From the NCBI RefSeq assembly GCF_000685315.1, contig NZ_ARYM01000006.1:1-64000 (forward strand): DNA of 64,000 bases, in the 5' to 3' direction. The first letter of the stretch is position 1; every line of letters begins with the position of its first letter. This DNA is from Hyphomonas polymorpha PS728. Lineage in GTDB: Bacteria > Pseudomonadota > Alphaproteobacteria > Caulobacterales > Hyphomonadaceae. This document shows positions 8,203-17,550 of this stretch, piece by piece. The position numbers and the translations under genes are program-made. Under the pieces are notes generated by a model, which saw only the letters and a list, made by a program, of their open reading frames with translations, had not been told where the DNA came from and did not search any database.

Positions 8203-9205
8203 GGCGTCCAAGTCCCTCAAACAGGTTGATGAGATCGATTTCGTTTTCAGACACGCGGCGGCCAATGGCGGCGCGCTCGACGCTGGGGTCCGCGCCAGTC
8301 TTGAAGGCGCCGTACATGGTCATGCACATGACGCCCCATTTGAGGCTGCCCATGATTTCCCACCAGTCGATATCGGCCGGGCGATAGCGGGCGCCGCCGG
8401 CGGCAGCATAGGCATCCAGCAACTCATCGAGCTGGCCAAAGCCGCCGACGCGGTTTTCCGTCTGGCCAAAGCGCCAGGAATTGACGCAGAGCCAGGCGAT
8501 GTCTTCGCGCGGATCGCCGATATGGGCGAGTTCCCAGTCGAGCACGGCGGCGAGGCCGTTTTCATCCACGATGAGATTCCCCAGGCGGAAATCCCCGTGC
8601 ACCAGAACCGGATCAGCCGGTTCGGGCTCATTATCCTTCAGCCAGGCGAAGGCGAGTTCGAAGACCGGACGGGGCAGGTTGAATTCGCGGTAGACGGCTT
8701 CGTACTTGTCGATCTGGTTTCGCCCGAGGCTGGTGGGCAATTTGGGAACGCCGCTCAGCGGCACCGAATGGATGCGTGCCAGCGCTTCACCGCATTGCTG
8801 GGTCAGCCGCGCGCGGGCTGTTTCAAACTCTGCGTCCCGCAGGATCTTCCGGCCCAGTGTTTCGCCGGCCACCCGCTTCATCACGAAGGCTTCGCCGAGC
8901 GCAGAGCCGGGCGGCGATACATGCCGCACGCCAGGCACCCGCACGCCTGCCTTATCCGTTGCTTCCAGCAGCGCCGCTTCGATCGCCAGCGTGATGGCCT
9001 CGGAGCTGCGGGCTGCAGCCGTGCCACCGGGCGCGCGGCGCAGAATCAGCGGCTCGCTTTTCTCGCCGGCCTCCACTTCAAAGGCCCAGGTTTCCTGGCT
9101 GGCGCCTCCCGATAGCCGGCGCAGGCCGGCAATCGCAGCGGCTGCGCCATAATGCTCGCTGGCCCAATCACTCAGGCCCTTTTCTATGTCGTTCGCGGTT
9201 CCCAT
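8195..9205 (-). CDS. APH-type phosphotransferase family protein (ACAD10-like)
   Basis: About 336 residues from the ATG at 9205 (an upstream ATG at 9241 would add 12 residues). It is a kinase-fold protein of the aminoglycoside phosphotransferase superfamily. The catalytic loop LVHGDFRLGNLIVDE and the metal-binding AVLDWELAHIGDPREDIAWL are intact, so it should be active as a small-molecule kinase. This subtype, with a C-terminal DUF6285 partner, is commonly tied to acyl-CoA metabolism in alphaproteobacteria and actinobacteria rather than to antibiotic resistance. The substrate is not known. It is divergent from the DUF502 gene; the two starts are 78 bases apart. Confidence 0.82.
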   Translation of the reverse strand: MGTANDIEKGLSDWASEHYGAAAAIAGLRRLSGGASQETWAFEVEAGEKSEPLILRRAPGGTAAARSSEAITLAIEAALLEATDKAGVRVPGVRHVSPPGSALGEAFVMKRVAGETLGRKILRDAEFETARARLTQQCGEALARIHSVPLSGVPKLPTSLGRNQIDKYEAVYREFNLPRPVFELAFAWLKDNEPEPADPVLVHGDFRLGNLIVDENGLAAVLDWELAHIGDPREDIAWLCVNSWRFGQTENRVGGFGQLDELLDAYAAAGGARYRPADIDWWEIMGSLKWGVMCMTMYGAFKTGADPSVERAAIGRRVSENEIDLINLFEGLGRHA

Positions 9206-9283
9206 CTTCGCCACAATTACGCGGAAGAAGGGGCGCGCCAAGCGGTAACCCAGAGGAAGGCCGCAGCGTCACAGGGTCAGAAG

Positions 9284-9973
9284 ATGTCAGAGAACGAAAA
9301 GCCCGACTACGGTATCGTTGTGGTGAACGTGCCGCCCAAGCCAGGCCCGCTCGCCTGGCTGCGGGCGCGTTTCGTGGCGGGGATGCTGATTGCCCTGCCG
9401 ATGGTGGCGACCTTTGCCATCCTCGATTTCTTCATCAAGCTGATCGACAGCTGGGTGGTCCCGATCCTGCCGGCGGGTCTGCGGCCTGAAACCTACCTTG
9501 ATTATGCCGTGCCAGGGTTCGGCCTGATCATCCTGCTGGTCTTCCTGACGCTTCTGGGCGCAATCGCCACAAACTTCCTCGGCAAATATGTGGTCGATAC
9601 GACCGACAGGGTGATGGCGCGCGTGCCCTTCGTGCGGTCCATCTATTCGGTGTTCAAGCAGATCCGGGATGTCTTCCAGACGAATGCCAGCGGCCAGTTC
9701 CGCGAAGTCGTGATGATCGAATACCCCAAGGAAGGCGCCTGGTGCATTGGCTTTGTGGCCGGCAAGGTCCGGGGTGAACTGGAGGCGAAGCTGGGGTCCG
9801 ATTATATCGGCGTGTTCGTACCCACCACGCCCAACCCGACGGGCGGGTTCCTGATCTATCTTCCGGAATCCAAGGTCATCCGGCTGGATATGACCCTCGA
9901 AGAAGGGGCCAAGGCTATCATCTCGAATGGTCTGGTCTTGCCCGACTGGCCGTCGCCCGCGCCAGCGAAATAG
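9284..9973 (+). CDS. DUF502 family inner membrane protein
   Basis: A 229-residue membrane protein. I choose the ATG at 9284 (MSENEKPDYG) because the longer frame back to 9152 overlaps the divergent phosphotransferase start. Two hydrophobic segments are visible: RARFVAGMLIALPMVATFA with following residues (about 23-50) and a second around PGFGLIILLVFLTLLGAIA. After these comes the soluble conserved core with PFVRSIYSVFKQIRD, VMIEYPKEGAW and FVPTTPNPTGG, all typical of DUF502. The family's function is unknown in bacteria. It converges on recG, with 5 bases between the stop codons. Confidence 0.9.
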   Translation: MSENEKPDYGIVVVNVPPKPGPLAWLRARFVAGMLIALPMVATFAILDFFIKLIDSWVVPILPAGLRPETYLDYAVPGFGLIILLVFLTLLGAIATNFLGKYVVDTTDRVMARVPFVRSIYSVFKQIRDVFQTNASGQFREVVMIEYPKEGAWCIGFVAGKVRGELEAKLGSDYIGVFVPTTPNPTGGFLIYLPESKVIRLDMTLEEGAKAIISNGLVLPDWPSPAPAK

Positions 9974-9978
9974 ACAGG

Positions 9979-12057
9979 TCAGGAGCTGCTTTCCGGCCCT
10001 TGTGCCAGTTTCGGGGTCAGCAGTTCCCGCGCGATCCGCAACGCCTGCCAGCGTTGGCCTTTCCGGTCCGGATCGCCCGCCAGAACCGCTTCGGCATCCT
10101 TGCGGGCAATCTCCAGCAAGGCCCCGTGTTTGGCGAGGTCGATCACACGATAGTCGGTAGCGCCGGCCTGACGCACGCCGAGAACGTCACCGGCGCCGCG
10201 CAGGCGGAAATCGGCCTCGGCAATTTCAAAGCCGTCTTCGGTGCGCCGCAGGGTGTCCAGCCGCTCGCGCGCGGTCTCGCCCAGCGGCGGGCGGTAGAGC
10301 AGGATGCAGAAGGCGGGCTTGTCGCCGCGGCCGACACGTCCGCGCAGCTGGTGCAGCTGAGCAAGGCCGAAGCCTTCGGCACGCTCGATCACCATGATCG
10401 TCGCCTCGGGAACATCCACGCCCACCTCGATCACGGTCGTGGCCACAAGGATGCGGGTTTTGCCGGTGCGGAAATCTTCCAGCGCGGCATCCTTTTCGGC
10501 GGGTTTCATGCGGCCATGGACGAGGCCCGCCTTGACGTTCAGCTCATCTGCCAGCGCCGCATGGCGCGCCACGGCAGAGGAATCATCGTCGTCCACATCC
10601 ACACGCGGGCAGACCCAGAAGGCACGCTCGCCGCGCTTCAGGGCGCGGCCAATGGCTTCTATCACGTCTTCCAGGCGCGTATCCGGCACCGCGCGGGTTT
10701 CCACAGGTTTGCGCCCCGGTGGCTTCTCGTCGAGGATCGACACATCCAGGTCCCCATGGACAGCCTGCGCCAGCGTGCGCGGAATGGGGGTGGCGCTCAT
10801 CACCAGCATATGCGGGCTGTCGGCCTTGCCGGCGAGTTTCATCCGGTCCGACACGCCGAAGCGGTGCTGCTCATCGACGATGATCAGGCCGAGATTGCGG
10901 AAGCTGACCGCTTCCTGAAAGAGGGCGTGGGTACCTGCCGCGATCTGGATGGAGCCGTCAGCCAGGCCCATCAGAGTCGCTTCCCGCGCGGCGCCGCGGT
11001 CCCGGCCCGAGAGGGCGGCGACCGTGTAGCCGAGGGGCGAAAGCAGGGTATCGAGCGTGTCGAACTGCTGGCGGGCGAGCACTTCGGTCGGCGCCATGAA
11101 GACTGATTGGAAGCCTGCGGCGGCGGCCTCCACAGCGGCAAAAGCGGCCACCAGCGTCTTGCCGGAGCCCACATCGCCCTGCAGCAGGCGGCGCATCGGA
11201 TAGCCGCGCGTCATGTCTGAGCTGATGTCAGCGGCTGCGCGCATCTGGGCGCCCGTGGGCCGATAGGGCAGCGCGTCGATCAGGCGGTTCACCGCGCTGG
11301 GCGGCGCCTTGATGATCGGGGCAGGCCGCAGGCGGCGGGCGGCCTGGGCCAGGGCGAAAGCAGACTCGCGCGCCAGGGCTTCGTCATAGGCCAGCCGCTC
11401 CCGCGCCAGCGCGAAGCGGTCTTCGTCATAGGCGGGCGGGTCATGCAGCCAGACGAGGGCATCGTGGAAGGCAGGCCAGCCTTTCTGTGCCACCAGATGC
11501 TTGTCTGCCCATTCCGGCAGGTCTGCCGGAACGTGTTGCAGCGCCTGCAGGATCAGCGTGTGGACGCGGCGATTGGTGAGCCCGGCGGTGAGCGGATAGA
11601 TCGGCTCGACGATAGGCGGGGCCTCGCCCTTGGCGGGGTCGATTACGAAGTCCGGATGGGTGATCTGGCGCTCGCCGCGATACTCCTCGACCTTGCCGGA
11701 AACGATCCGCATGGCGCCCACCGGGAATTGCGATTTCATCCAGCGCGGGTCTGCGCGGAAGAAGGCGAGGGTCAGAAAGCCACTGGAATCAACGAGTTGG
11801 ACGCGGTGCGGGGAACGGTCGTTGAAGGGCTGATGGTAAGCGTGGACCTCGCCCTGGACGGTGGCAATTTCGCCGGCCACCGTGTCAGCAAAGCTCTCCC
11901 GCACGCGCCGGTCCAGCCAGCGGTCGGGCAGGTGGAGGAGCAGATCCCATACGGTCGTGCCGCCCACCAGCTTCTGCAGCAGGGGCGTCAGTTTGGGCCC
12001 GACGCCCGTAAGCGTCTCAAGACCGGCAAACAGCGGAAAGAGTCGCTCGTCTCGCAT
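9979..12057 (-). CDS. recG: ATP-dependent DNA helicase RecG
   Basis: A 692-residue helicase that reverses stalled forks and processes recombination intermediates. The N-terminal wedge (OB-fold) domain spans roughly 55-150 with GEIATVQGEV. Helicase domain 1 holds Walker A GDVGSGKT (294-301), the DEQHRFG box of this DEAD/DEAH-like superfamily 2 branch, and SATPIPRTLAQ. Domain 2 has QLHQLRGRVGRG, and the C-terminus has the TRG-type FRLRGAGDVLG segment. Length matches the family. The start codon at 12057 faces sdhE across a 216-base divergent gap that holds an unusual repeat array. Confidence 0.97.
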   Translation of the reverse strand: MRDERLFPLFAGLETLTGVGPKLTPLLQKLVGGTTVWDLLLHLPDRWLDRRVRESFADTVAGEIATVQGEVHAYHQPFNDRSPHRVQLVDSSGFLTLAFFRADPRWMKSQFPVGAMRIVSGKVEEYRGERQITHPDFVIDPAKGEAPPIVEPIYPLTAGLTNRRVHTLILQALQHVPADLPEWADKHLVAQKGWPAFHDALVWLHDPPAYDEDRFALARERLAYDEALARESAFALAQAARRLRPAPIIKAPPSAVNRLIDALPYRPTGAQMRAAADISSDMTRGYPMRRLLQGDVGSGKTLVAAFAAVEAAAAGFQSVFMAPTEVLARQQFDTLDTLLSPLGYTVAALSGRDRGAAREATLMGLADGSIQIAAGTHALFQEAVSFRNLGLIIVDEQHRFGVSDRMKLAGKADSPHMLVMSATPIPRTLAQAVHGDLDVSILDEKPPGRKPVETRAVPDTRLEDVIEAIGRALKRGERAFWVCPRVDVDDDDSSAVARHAALADELNVKAGLVHGRMKPAEKDAALEDFRTGKTRILVATTVIEVGVDVPEATIMVIERAEGFGLAQLHQLRGRVGRGDKPAFCILLYRPPLGETARERLDTLRRTEDGFEIAEADFRLRGAGDVLGVRQAGATDYRVIDLAKHGALLEIARKDAEAVLAGDPDRKGQRWQALRIARELLTPKLAQGPESSS

Positions 12058-12180
12058 CGCCGGAGAGTTTACGCGGCGCCGGGCCAGCGAACAATCTGCC
12101 GCGCTTCAATTGCCTTTCGGGGGCAGCGAAACTAGGTGGATAGCCGCGCGCCTGTCCCGTGGATAAGGGCGCGAAAAAAA

Positions 12181-12246
12181 CTCCAACCGTCCTCCAACGG
12201 GCGGGCCAAAAACTCCAGCAAAACTCCAACGGCGTTGGAGTTTTGC
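12181..12246. repeat. CTCCAAC repeat array ending in a perfect 13-bp hairpin, between recG and sdhE
   Basis: CTCCAAC occurs at 12181-12187, 12192-12198 and 12224-12230, a CTCCAGC variant at 12213-12219, and the inverted copy GTTGGAG at 12234-12240. The last direct copy and the inverted copy form a perfect stem (12218-12230 with 12234-12246) around a GGC loop. The stem is flanked by A and T runs, so it could act as an intrinsic terminator in RNA or as a protein-binding palindrome in DNA. It ends 27 bases before the sdhE start. Confidence 0.7.
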
Positions 12247-12273
12247 CCGGCTTGCAGAAGGACCAGAGGCTTC

Positions 12274-12537
12274 ATGGACGATACCCGCCGCAGCAAGCTG
12301 AAATTCCGCGCCTGGAGACGGGGCTTCCGGGAGCTGGACCTTCTGATGGGCAGCTTTGCCGACGAAGCGCTCGGCGCGATGAACGAGGAGGGGCTCGATG
12401 AGTTCGAGCGCCTGCTGGACGTGCCCGATTGGGAGATCTTTGCCTGGCTGGTGGGGCAGGAGCCGGTGCCTGAGAAACACAAGGGTCCGGTGCTGGACCA
12501 GCTGATCGGCTTCCGCTACGCCCCCAGAGGTGGTTGA
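12274..12537 (+). CDS. sdhE: FAD assembly factor SdhE (succinate dehydrogenase flavinylation)
   Basis: An 87-residue SdhE/SDHAF2 protein, which helps attach FAD covalently to the flavoprotein subunit of succinate dehydrogenase. The signature RRGFRELDLLMGSF contains the RGxxE motif (R-G-F-R-E) needed for flavinylation. The C-terminal DVPDWEIFAWLVG is also typical. The ATG at 12274 follows AGAAGGA (12256-12262) and gives the standard family length; the frame is open back to 12136 but those extra residues are not conserved-looking. In alphaproteobacteria sdhE often sits between recG and mfd, as here. Confidence 0.95.
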   Translation: MDDTRRSKLKFRAWRRGFRELDLLMGSFADEALGAMNEEGLDEFERLLDVPDWEIFAWLVGQEPVPEKHKGPVLDQLIGFRYAPRGG

Positions 12538-12564
12538 CCCTTTCAGGCGGCCACCCAGAACGAG

Positions 12565-15500
12565 ATGCCCATGACCCCCGCTGATGTCCTTTCATCCTCG
12601 AGCGGCCCTTCCGCTTTTGCTGGCGCGCCATTTGGCGCGGACCTGATCACATTCTGCGAGGCGCTGCAGAAGCGTGGCGGGGTCGGCGTCTATGTGGCGC
12701 GGGATGACCGCCTCGCCCAGGCGGCGCGGCGGATGGCGCTGTTTGCGGCGCCGCGGCTGGAGCAGGTGGACCTGCCGGGCTGGGACGTGCTGCCATATGA
12801 CCGGATCAGCCCCACGCCGGCGGTGGCTGCGCGGCGCTGCGCGGGGCTTGCCCGTATTTCGCGCTATGAGAAGGCGCAGGGGCCCCTGCTGGTGATCACC
12901 ACGGCAGGCTCGCTGGTGCAGCGGGCAGCTCCGGTGGAGACGTTGAGAAAGGCCTCCCTCTCGATCCGCGCAGGCGAAACGGTGAAGGCGAATGACCTGA
13001 CCGAATACCTGGCCTTCAATGGCTATATCCGCGCCGGCACGGTGCGCGAACAAGGTGAATATGCCGTGCGCGGAGGGATTATCGATATCTTTCCGCCGAC
13101 TGCCGGAGAGCCCTTCCGGCTCGACTTTTTCGGCGATGTGCTGGAAACGATCCGCACCTTCGACACTGAGACCCAGCGCTCCACCGGCAAGGCAGAGGCG
13201 GTGACCTTTGCGCCGGTCAGCGAGATCCTGTTCAATGACAATGTGCTGGCCGCCTTCCGCGACCGGTTTCTGGAAACATTCGGGCCGCCTTCGGGCGATC
13301 AGATGTATGAAGCCGCGCGCGCCTCGATCCGCCGGCAGGGCGTGGAATCCTGGCTGGCGCTGTTCCATCCGCGGCTTGATACGCTGTTTGACTATGTCGG
13401 TGAGGGCGCCCTTTTCGCGCTGGGCCATCTTTCCAGCGAGGCGGCGCATGAGCGCCTGGCGCAGGCCGCCGACTATTACGCCGCGCGCCTGGAAGCGGGC
13501 GGCGGCGACATCCGCAAGGCGCGCGTTCTGCCGCCGGGGCGGCTTTATCTCGACGTTGAAGAACTCGACAACTTGCTGGCAACGCATGCCGTTGTGCGTT
13601 TCTCGCCGGCAGAGCCTTCGCCCAACACGTTTGACATGGGTGGGCGCCGGGGGCGCGACTTTGCACCTGAACGTCTGAGGACGGACGAAAACATCTTCGA
13701 GACCGTGATCGCCCATGCGCGCGCGCTTTATGCCAGCGGCAAACCCGTTGTGTTTGCGGCCTGGTCCACCGGCTCTGCCGACCGCCTGATCAATGTGCTG
13801 ACCGATCACGGGCTGACGGGGCTGGCGCAGGTGCATACGCTGGAAGCGGCGAAGAAGACCGACTTCACGGTGGCTGAGGTGCCCATCGAGGAGGGGTTCA
13901 ACCTTCCGGATCTGGCGATGATTTCGGAGGCCGACGTGCTGGGGGATCGCCTGGCTGCTCCGCGCCGCAAGCGGAAGTCGGCGAGCTTCATTACGGACGC
14001 CACCTCTCTGACGCCGGGCGATCTGGTGGTTCATGTCGATCATGGCGTGGGCAAATATGTGGGCCTGAAGACGCTGGAAGTGACCGGCGCGCCGCATGAC
14101 TGTCTGCAGCTGGAATATTCCGGCGGCGACATGATTTTCATCCCGGTAGAGAATATCGACCTTATCAGCCGGTATGGCTCTGAAGATGCCGAGGGCCACC
14201 TCGACAAGCTGGGCGGGGCTGGCTGGCAGACGCGCAAGGCCAAGGCCAAGAAGCGCATTCTGGAAATGGCCGCCGAGCTCATGCAGATCGCAGCGGCCCG
14301 GGAACTGAAGCGCGCCGATGCCGTGCAGGGCGGGCAGGGGCTCTATGAGGAGTTTGCCGCGCGCTTCCCCTATGAGGAAACCGACGACCAGCTTTCGGCC
14401 ATCGAGGATGTGCTGGCAGACCTCTCCTCCGGCAAGCCGATGGACCGGCTGGGCTGCGGCGATGTAGGTTTCGGCAAGACGGAAGTTGCGCTGCGCGCCG
14501 CGTTCGTGGCGGCGATGAATGGCAAACAGGTGGCCGTGATTGCGCCGACCACGCTGCTCGCGCGGCAGCATTTCAAGACCTTCCAGGAACGCTTTGCCGG
14601 CTGGCCGCTGAATGTGCGCCCGCTGTCGCGCTTTGTCAGCGCGCGGGAAGCGGCGGAGACGCGCGATGGCCTTGCCGAAGGGACCGTGGATGTGGTGGTC
14701 GGCACCCATGCCGTGCTTGCCAAGGAGATGAAGTTCAAGCGTCTCGGCCTGATGATCGTGGACGAGGAACAGCGGTTCGGCGTGAAGCACAAGGAACGCC
14801 TGAAGGAGCTGAAATCGGACGTACACGTTCTGACGCTTTCGGCGACGCCTATTCCGCGTACGCTGCAAATGGCGCTGACCGGCATTCGCGATCTCTCGAT
14901 CATCGCGACGCCCCCCGTGGACCGGCTGTCGGTGCGTACCTACATCACCGAGGAAGATACCGTCACGCTGCGCGAGGCACTGCTGCGCGAGAAGTATCGC
15001 GGCGGGCAGGCATTCTATGTGGCGCCGCGCATCACCGATCTCGACAAGCTGGAAAATTTCCTGCGCACGCATGTGCCGGAGGTGTCCTTCATCGTGGCGC
15101 ATGGCCAGATGGCGGCGGGCGAACTGGAAGACATCATGACTGCCTTCTATGAGGGCAAATATGATGTGCTGCTGTCGACCACGATTGTGGAAAGCGGGCT
15201 GGACATTCCGCGCGCGAACACGCTGCTCATCCACCGCGCCGACATGTTTGGCCTTGCCCAGCTGTATCAGCTGCGCGGGCGGGTCGGCCGGTCCAAACTC
15301 CGTGCGTATGCGTATTTTACGACGCCCAAGGACAAGGTGATCACCGAGAGCGCGGAGAAGCGCCTCAAAGTGCTGCAGTCGCTCGATTCTCTTGGTGCGG
15401 GCTTCCAGCTGGCGAGCCATGATCTTGACATGCGCGGGGCAGGTAACCTGCTCGGCGATCAGCAGTCGGGCCAGGTGAAAGAGGTGGGCGTCGAGCTTTA

Positions 15501-16131
15501 CCAGTCGATGCTGGAAGATGCGGTCAAGGCGCTGCGCGCCGGGGCGACGGATGAGGCGGATGTGGCCGACGACTGGTCACCGCAGATCAATCTGGGCGTC
15601 GCGGTGCTGATCCCGGAAGATTATGTGGATGATCTCAATGTGCGTCTGTCGCTCTACCGGCGCCTGTCGGACATCGTGACGGCGCAGGACCGCGAAGCCT
15701 TTGCGGCGGAGCTGATTGACCGGTTTGGCCCGCTGCCGAATGAGACGCGGCAGTTGCTGGACGTCACCGCGATCAAGGTTTCCTGCAAGGCGCTCGGCAT
15801 TTCCAAGCTGGATGCCGGGGAGAAGGGGGCGGTGTTCGCCTTCCGGCCGGACACCGTGATGGACCCGCAAAAGCTGATGCAGATTGTCCGCACACGGCCC
15901 GCGCAGATGAAATTGCGCCCGGATTCCAAGCTGGTACATTCCGGCCTCGGCGGCACGCCGGAGCGGCGGCTTTCCGGCGCCAAGGCCTTCCTGCGCGAAC
16001 TGGAAGCGGCCTGCGGCATTGTCTCGCCCGCTTCGACCGATGCCGTGGCCGCCATGCCCTCACGCCAGGCAGCCGCGCCGGAAGACAAATGGAAGAAGCC
16101 GATGAAAAGCGGCCTGCTCAGCGAAGACTGA
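12565..16131 (+). CDS. mfd: Transcription-repair coupling factor Mfd
   Basis: An 1188-residue translocase that removes RNA polymerase stalled at lesions and recruits UvrA. The N-terminal UvrB-like module shows WDVLPYDRISPTPAVAARR and RGGIIDIFPPTAG. The RNA polymerase interacting domain (about 481-545) contains LTPGDLVVHVDHGVGKYVG and FIPVENIDLISRYG. The translocase has Walker A GCGDVGFGKTEVAL (about 631-640), DEEQRFG (about 732) and LSATPIPRTLQMA, followed by QLRGRVGRSKLRAYAY. A C-terminal TRCF domain is present. It starts 27 bases after sdhE and is probably cotranscribed with it. A second ATG 6 bases downstream is an equally possible start. Confidence 0.98.
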   Translation: MPMTPADVLSSSSGPSAFAGAPFGADLITFCEALQKRGGVGVYVARDDRLAQAARRMALFAAPRLEQVDLPGWDVLPYDRISPTPAVAARRCAGLARISRYEKAQGPLLVITTAGSLVQRAAPVETLRKASLSIRAGETVKANDLTEYLAFNGYIRAGTVREQGEYAVRGGIIDIFPPTAGEPFRLDFFGDVLETIRTFDTETQRSTGKAEAVTFAPVSEILFNDNVLAAFRDRFLETFGPPSGDQMYEAARASIRRQGVESWLALFHPRLDTLFDYVGEGALFALGHLSSEAAHERLAQAADYYAARLEAGGGDIRKARVLPPGRLYLDVEELDNLLATHAVVRFSPAEPSPNTFDMGGRRGRDFAPERLRTDENIFETVIAHARALYASGKPVVFAAWSTGSADRLINVLTDHGLTGLAQVHTLEAAKKTDFTVAEVPIEEGFNLPDLAMISEADVLGDRLAAPRRKRKSASFITDATSLTPGDLVVHVDHGVGKYVGLKTLEVTGAPHDCLQLEYSGGDMIFIPVENIDLISRYGSEDAEGHLDKLGGAGWQTRKAKAKKRILEMAAELMQIAAARELKRADAVQGGQGLYEEFAARFPYEETDDQLSAIEDVLADLSSGKPMDRLGCGDVGFGKTEVALRAAFVAAMNGKQVAVIAPTTLLARQHFKTFQERFAGWPLNVRPLSRFVSAREAAETRDGLAEGTVDVVVGTHAVLAKEMKFKRLGLMIVDEEQRFGVKHKERLKELKSDVHVLTLSATPIPRTLQMALTGIRDLSIIATPPVDRLSVRTYITEEDTVTLREALLREKYRGGQAFYVAPRITDLDKLENFLRTHVPEVSFIVAHGQMAAGELEDIMTAFYEGKYDVLLSTTIVESGLDIPRANTLLIHRADMFGLAQLYQLRGRVGRSKLRAYAYFTTPKDKVITESAEKRLKVLQSLDSLGAGFQLASHDLDMRGAGNLLGDQQSGQVKEVGVELYQSMLEDAVKALRAGATDEADVADDWSPQINLGVAVLIPEDYVDDLNVRLSLYRRLSDIVTAQDREAFAAELIDRFGPLPNETRQLLDVTAIKVSCKALGISKLDAGEKGAVFAFRPDTVMDPQKLMQIVRTRPAQMKLRPDSKLVHSGLGGTPERRLSGAKAFLRELEAACGIVSPASTDAVAAMPSRQAAAPEDKWKKPMKSGLLSED

Positions 16132-16143
16132 GCGGCGAGCTGC

Positions 16144-17448
16144 TTACGCAGCGATCCGTGTGCGCACGAAAGGGCCGATCAGGGCCGTTGAGATCAGCGT
16201 TTGCGGCGTGTGGTAGCTGCGCCGTTCGGTGACGCGCCAGCTGAGATTTGCCGGGTTTCCGGAACGGTCCATGGCTTCGCCGATGCGTTCGGCAAGGCGC
16301 ACGCCGCCGCGATAGGGGGTCGCGGGCAGCGAAATGACGAATACGCCAGGCTCTGCCAAGGCGGCGCAGTCCGTGTCCCGGATCTGACTGGCGATCACTT
16401 CGCCGGCAGCTTTCTGCGCGGGAATGGATTTTGCCGCCTCGGCGTCCAGGCGGATGGTGAGAACCGAAAGCGCCTCGGCCTGCTCGTGTGCAATCTGCAT
16501 CTGGCGGGGCAGGTGGGCATCGAAGAAACCGCGCGTGAAGAGGCCGGTGGCAAGATCGGTGACCGTCAGGGCAGAAAGGCCCGGCAGGGGCATCATCGGC
16601 GCGCTCGCGTGCAGGCGGTGGCATTGGGCCTCGACTGCGGTGACGATAGCGTCATCATCCGTGGCCGGATCGATGATGTCGGTCGCGTGGCTCAGCAGGG
16701 CAAGCTCACGCTCGGTAAACTCCGCCTGCGGACGGCTGATGACGATCAGTGGCAGGCCCGCAAGGCCGTCTTCCTCGGAAATCCATCGGCCCATGCCACT
16801 GGCTTCTTCATGCGCCATGCTGAGATCGATCAGCGCGGCGGCGAAGCGCTTGCTGGTCATGTGCTGGCGCGCGGTGGGGCGGGAAAGGGCGGCGGTGATC
16901 TCCACGCCGCGATGACGCAGGGCGCCCTGCAGCGACAGGAAGAAAGGCGATCCATCGCCGAGATAGAGCAGCGCGGGCACTGCATTGACATCTGCCGGTG
17001 GCAGCTTTGCCCCCAGCCCTTCGGCGGTGGCCCGGCGGATGGCGGCTTCCCGCAGGCGACTGGCGCGGCGAGCCAGCGCGGCGAGGCGGCTGCGCAAGGT
17101 GGAGAGATCCTTGTCGAGCCGCAGGTGCAGGGCGCCCTCAATCCGGGGGGTACTCTGGCCGGACGTGTTCAGCAGCACGATCTGGCGCGGGACGCCGCCG
17201 ATCATTCCGGCGCGGCGCAGCCGTTCCAGCGTTTCCGGCGCAGCGCTTTCCATGTCCACCAGCAGCGGGTCGGCCGCAGAGAAATCTACATCGGCAGGGG
17301 CCGTATAGGGACGCAGGCCAGCGGACTTCAGGCGCGACACGATCATCTCCAGACGGGGGCTGGTGGCAGCGACCTCGATCGGCGGGTCGTAGAAGGAAAA
17401 ATCCAGCATGCGGATACGCGCCTGAATACTTGCTGAAAACTCGTACAC
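16144..17448 (-). CDS. REC-REC-GGDEF protein with degenerate catalytic site but intact I-site (PleD/PopA-like)
   Basis: A 434-residue cytosolic protein. Residues about 15-130 and 158-285 look like two degenerate receiver folds (PLLVDMES and AALIDLS at the strand holding the phospho-acceptor). Residues about 298-425 form a GGDEF fold starting DLATGLFTRGFFDAHL, equivalent to DxLTGLxNRRxF. At the position of the GG(D/E)EF loop the sequence is EPGVF (366-370), so cyclase activity should be absent. Exactly five residues upstream sits RDTD (357-360), matching the RxxD inhibitory c-di-GMP site. This is the pattern of Caulobacter PopA, a c-di-GMP effector. Start is a GTG at 17448 or an ATG at 17409; neither has a clear ribosome site. 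It converges on mfd. Confidence 0.72.
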   Translation of the reverse strand: MYEFSASIQARIRMLDFSFYDPPIEVAATSPRLEMIVSRLKSAGLRPYTAPADVDFSAADPLLVDMESAAPETLERLRRAGMIGGVPRQIVLLNTSGQSTPRIEGALHLRLDKDLSTLRSRLAALARRASRLREAAIRRATAEGLGAKLPPADVNAVPALLYLGDGSPFFLSLQGALRHRGVEITAALSRPTARQHMTSKRFAAALIDLSMAHEEASGMGRWISEEDGLAGLPLIVISRPQAEFTERELALLSHATDIIDPATDDDAIVTAVEAQCHRLHASAPMMPLPGLSALTVTDLATGLFTRGFFDAHLPRQMQIAHEQAEALSVLTIRLDAEAAKSIPAQKAAGEVIASQIRDTDCAALAEPGVFVISLPATPYRGGVRLAERIGEAMDRSGNPANLSWRVTERRSYHTPQTLISTALIGPFVRTRIAA

Positions 17449-17550
17449 AATAGCCGCGAGCGACGCTGCGGCACCCCTTCCTTTTGCGCCGAGCCCCCTT
17501 AAAGTTCCGCTAACTCGACCATTACAAACAGGACATCAGGGAGACCTCTC

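Noticed and set aside
12592..15420. A 942-residue open frame on the minus strand opposite mfd
   Set aside because: It lies fully antisense to mfd, which has all expected motifs. Long antisense frames are normal in GC-rich DNA; the translation is His/Arg/Gln-rich and resembles no protein.
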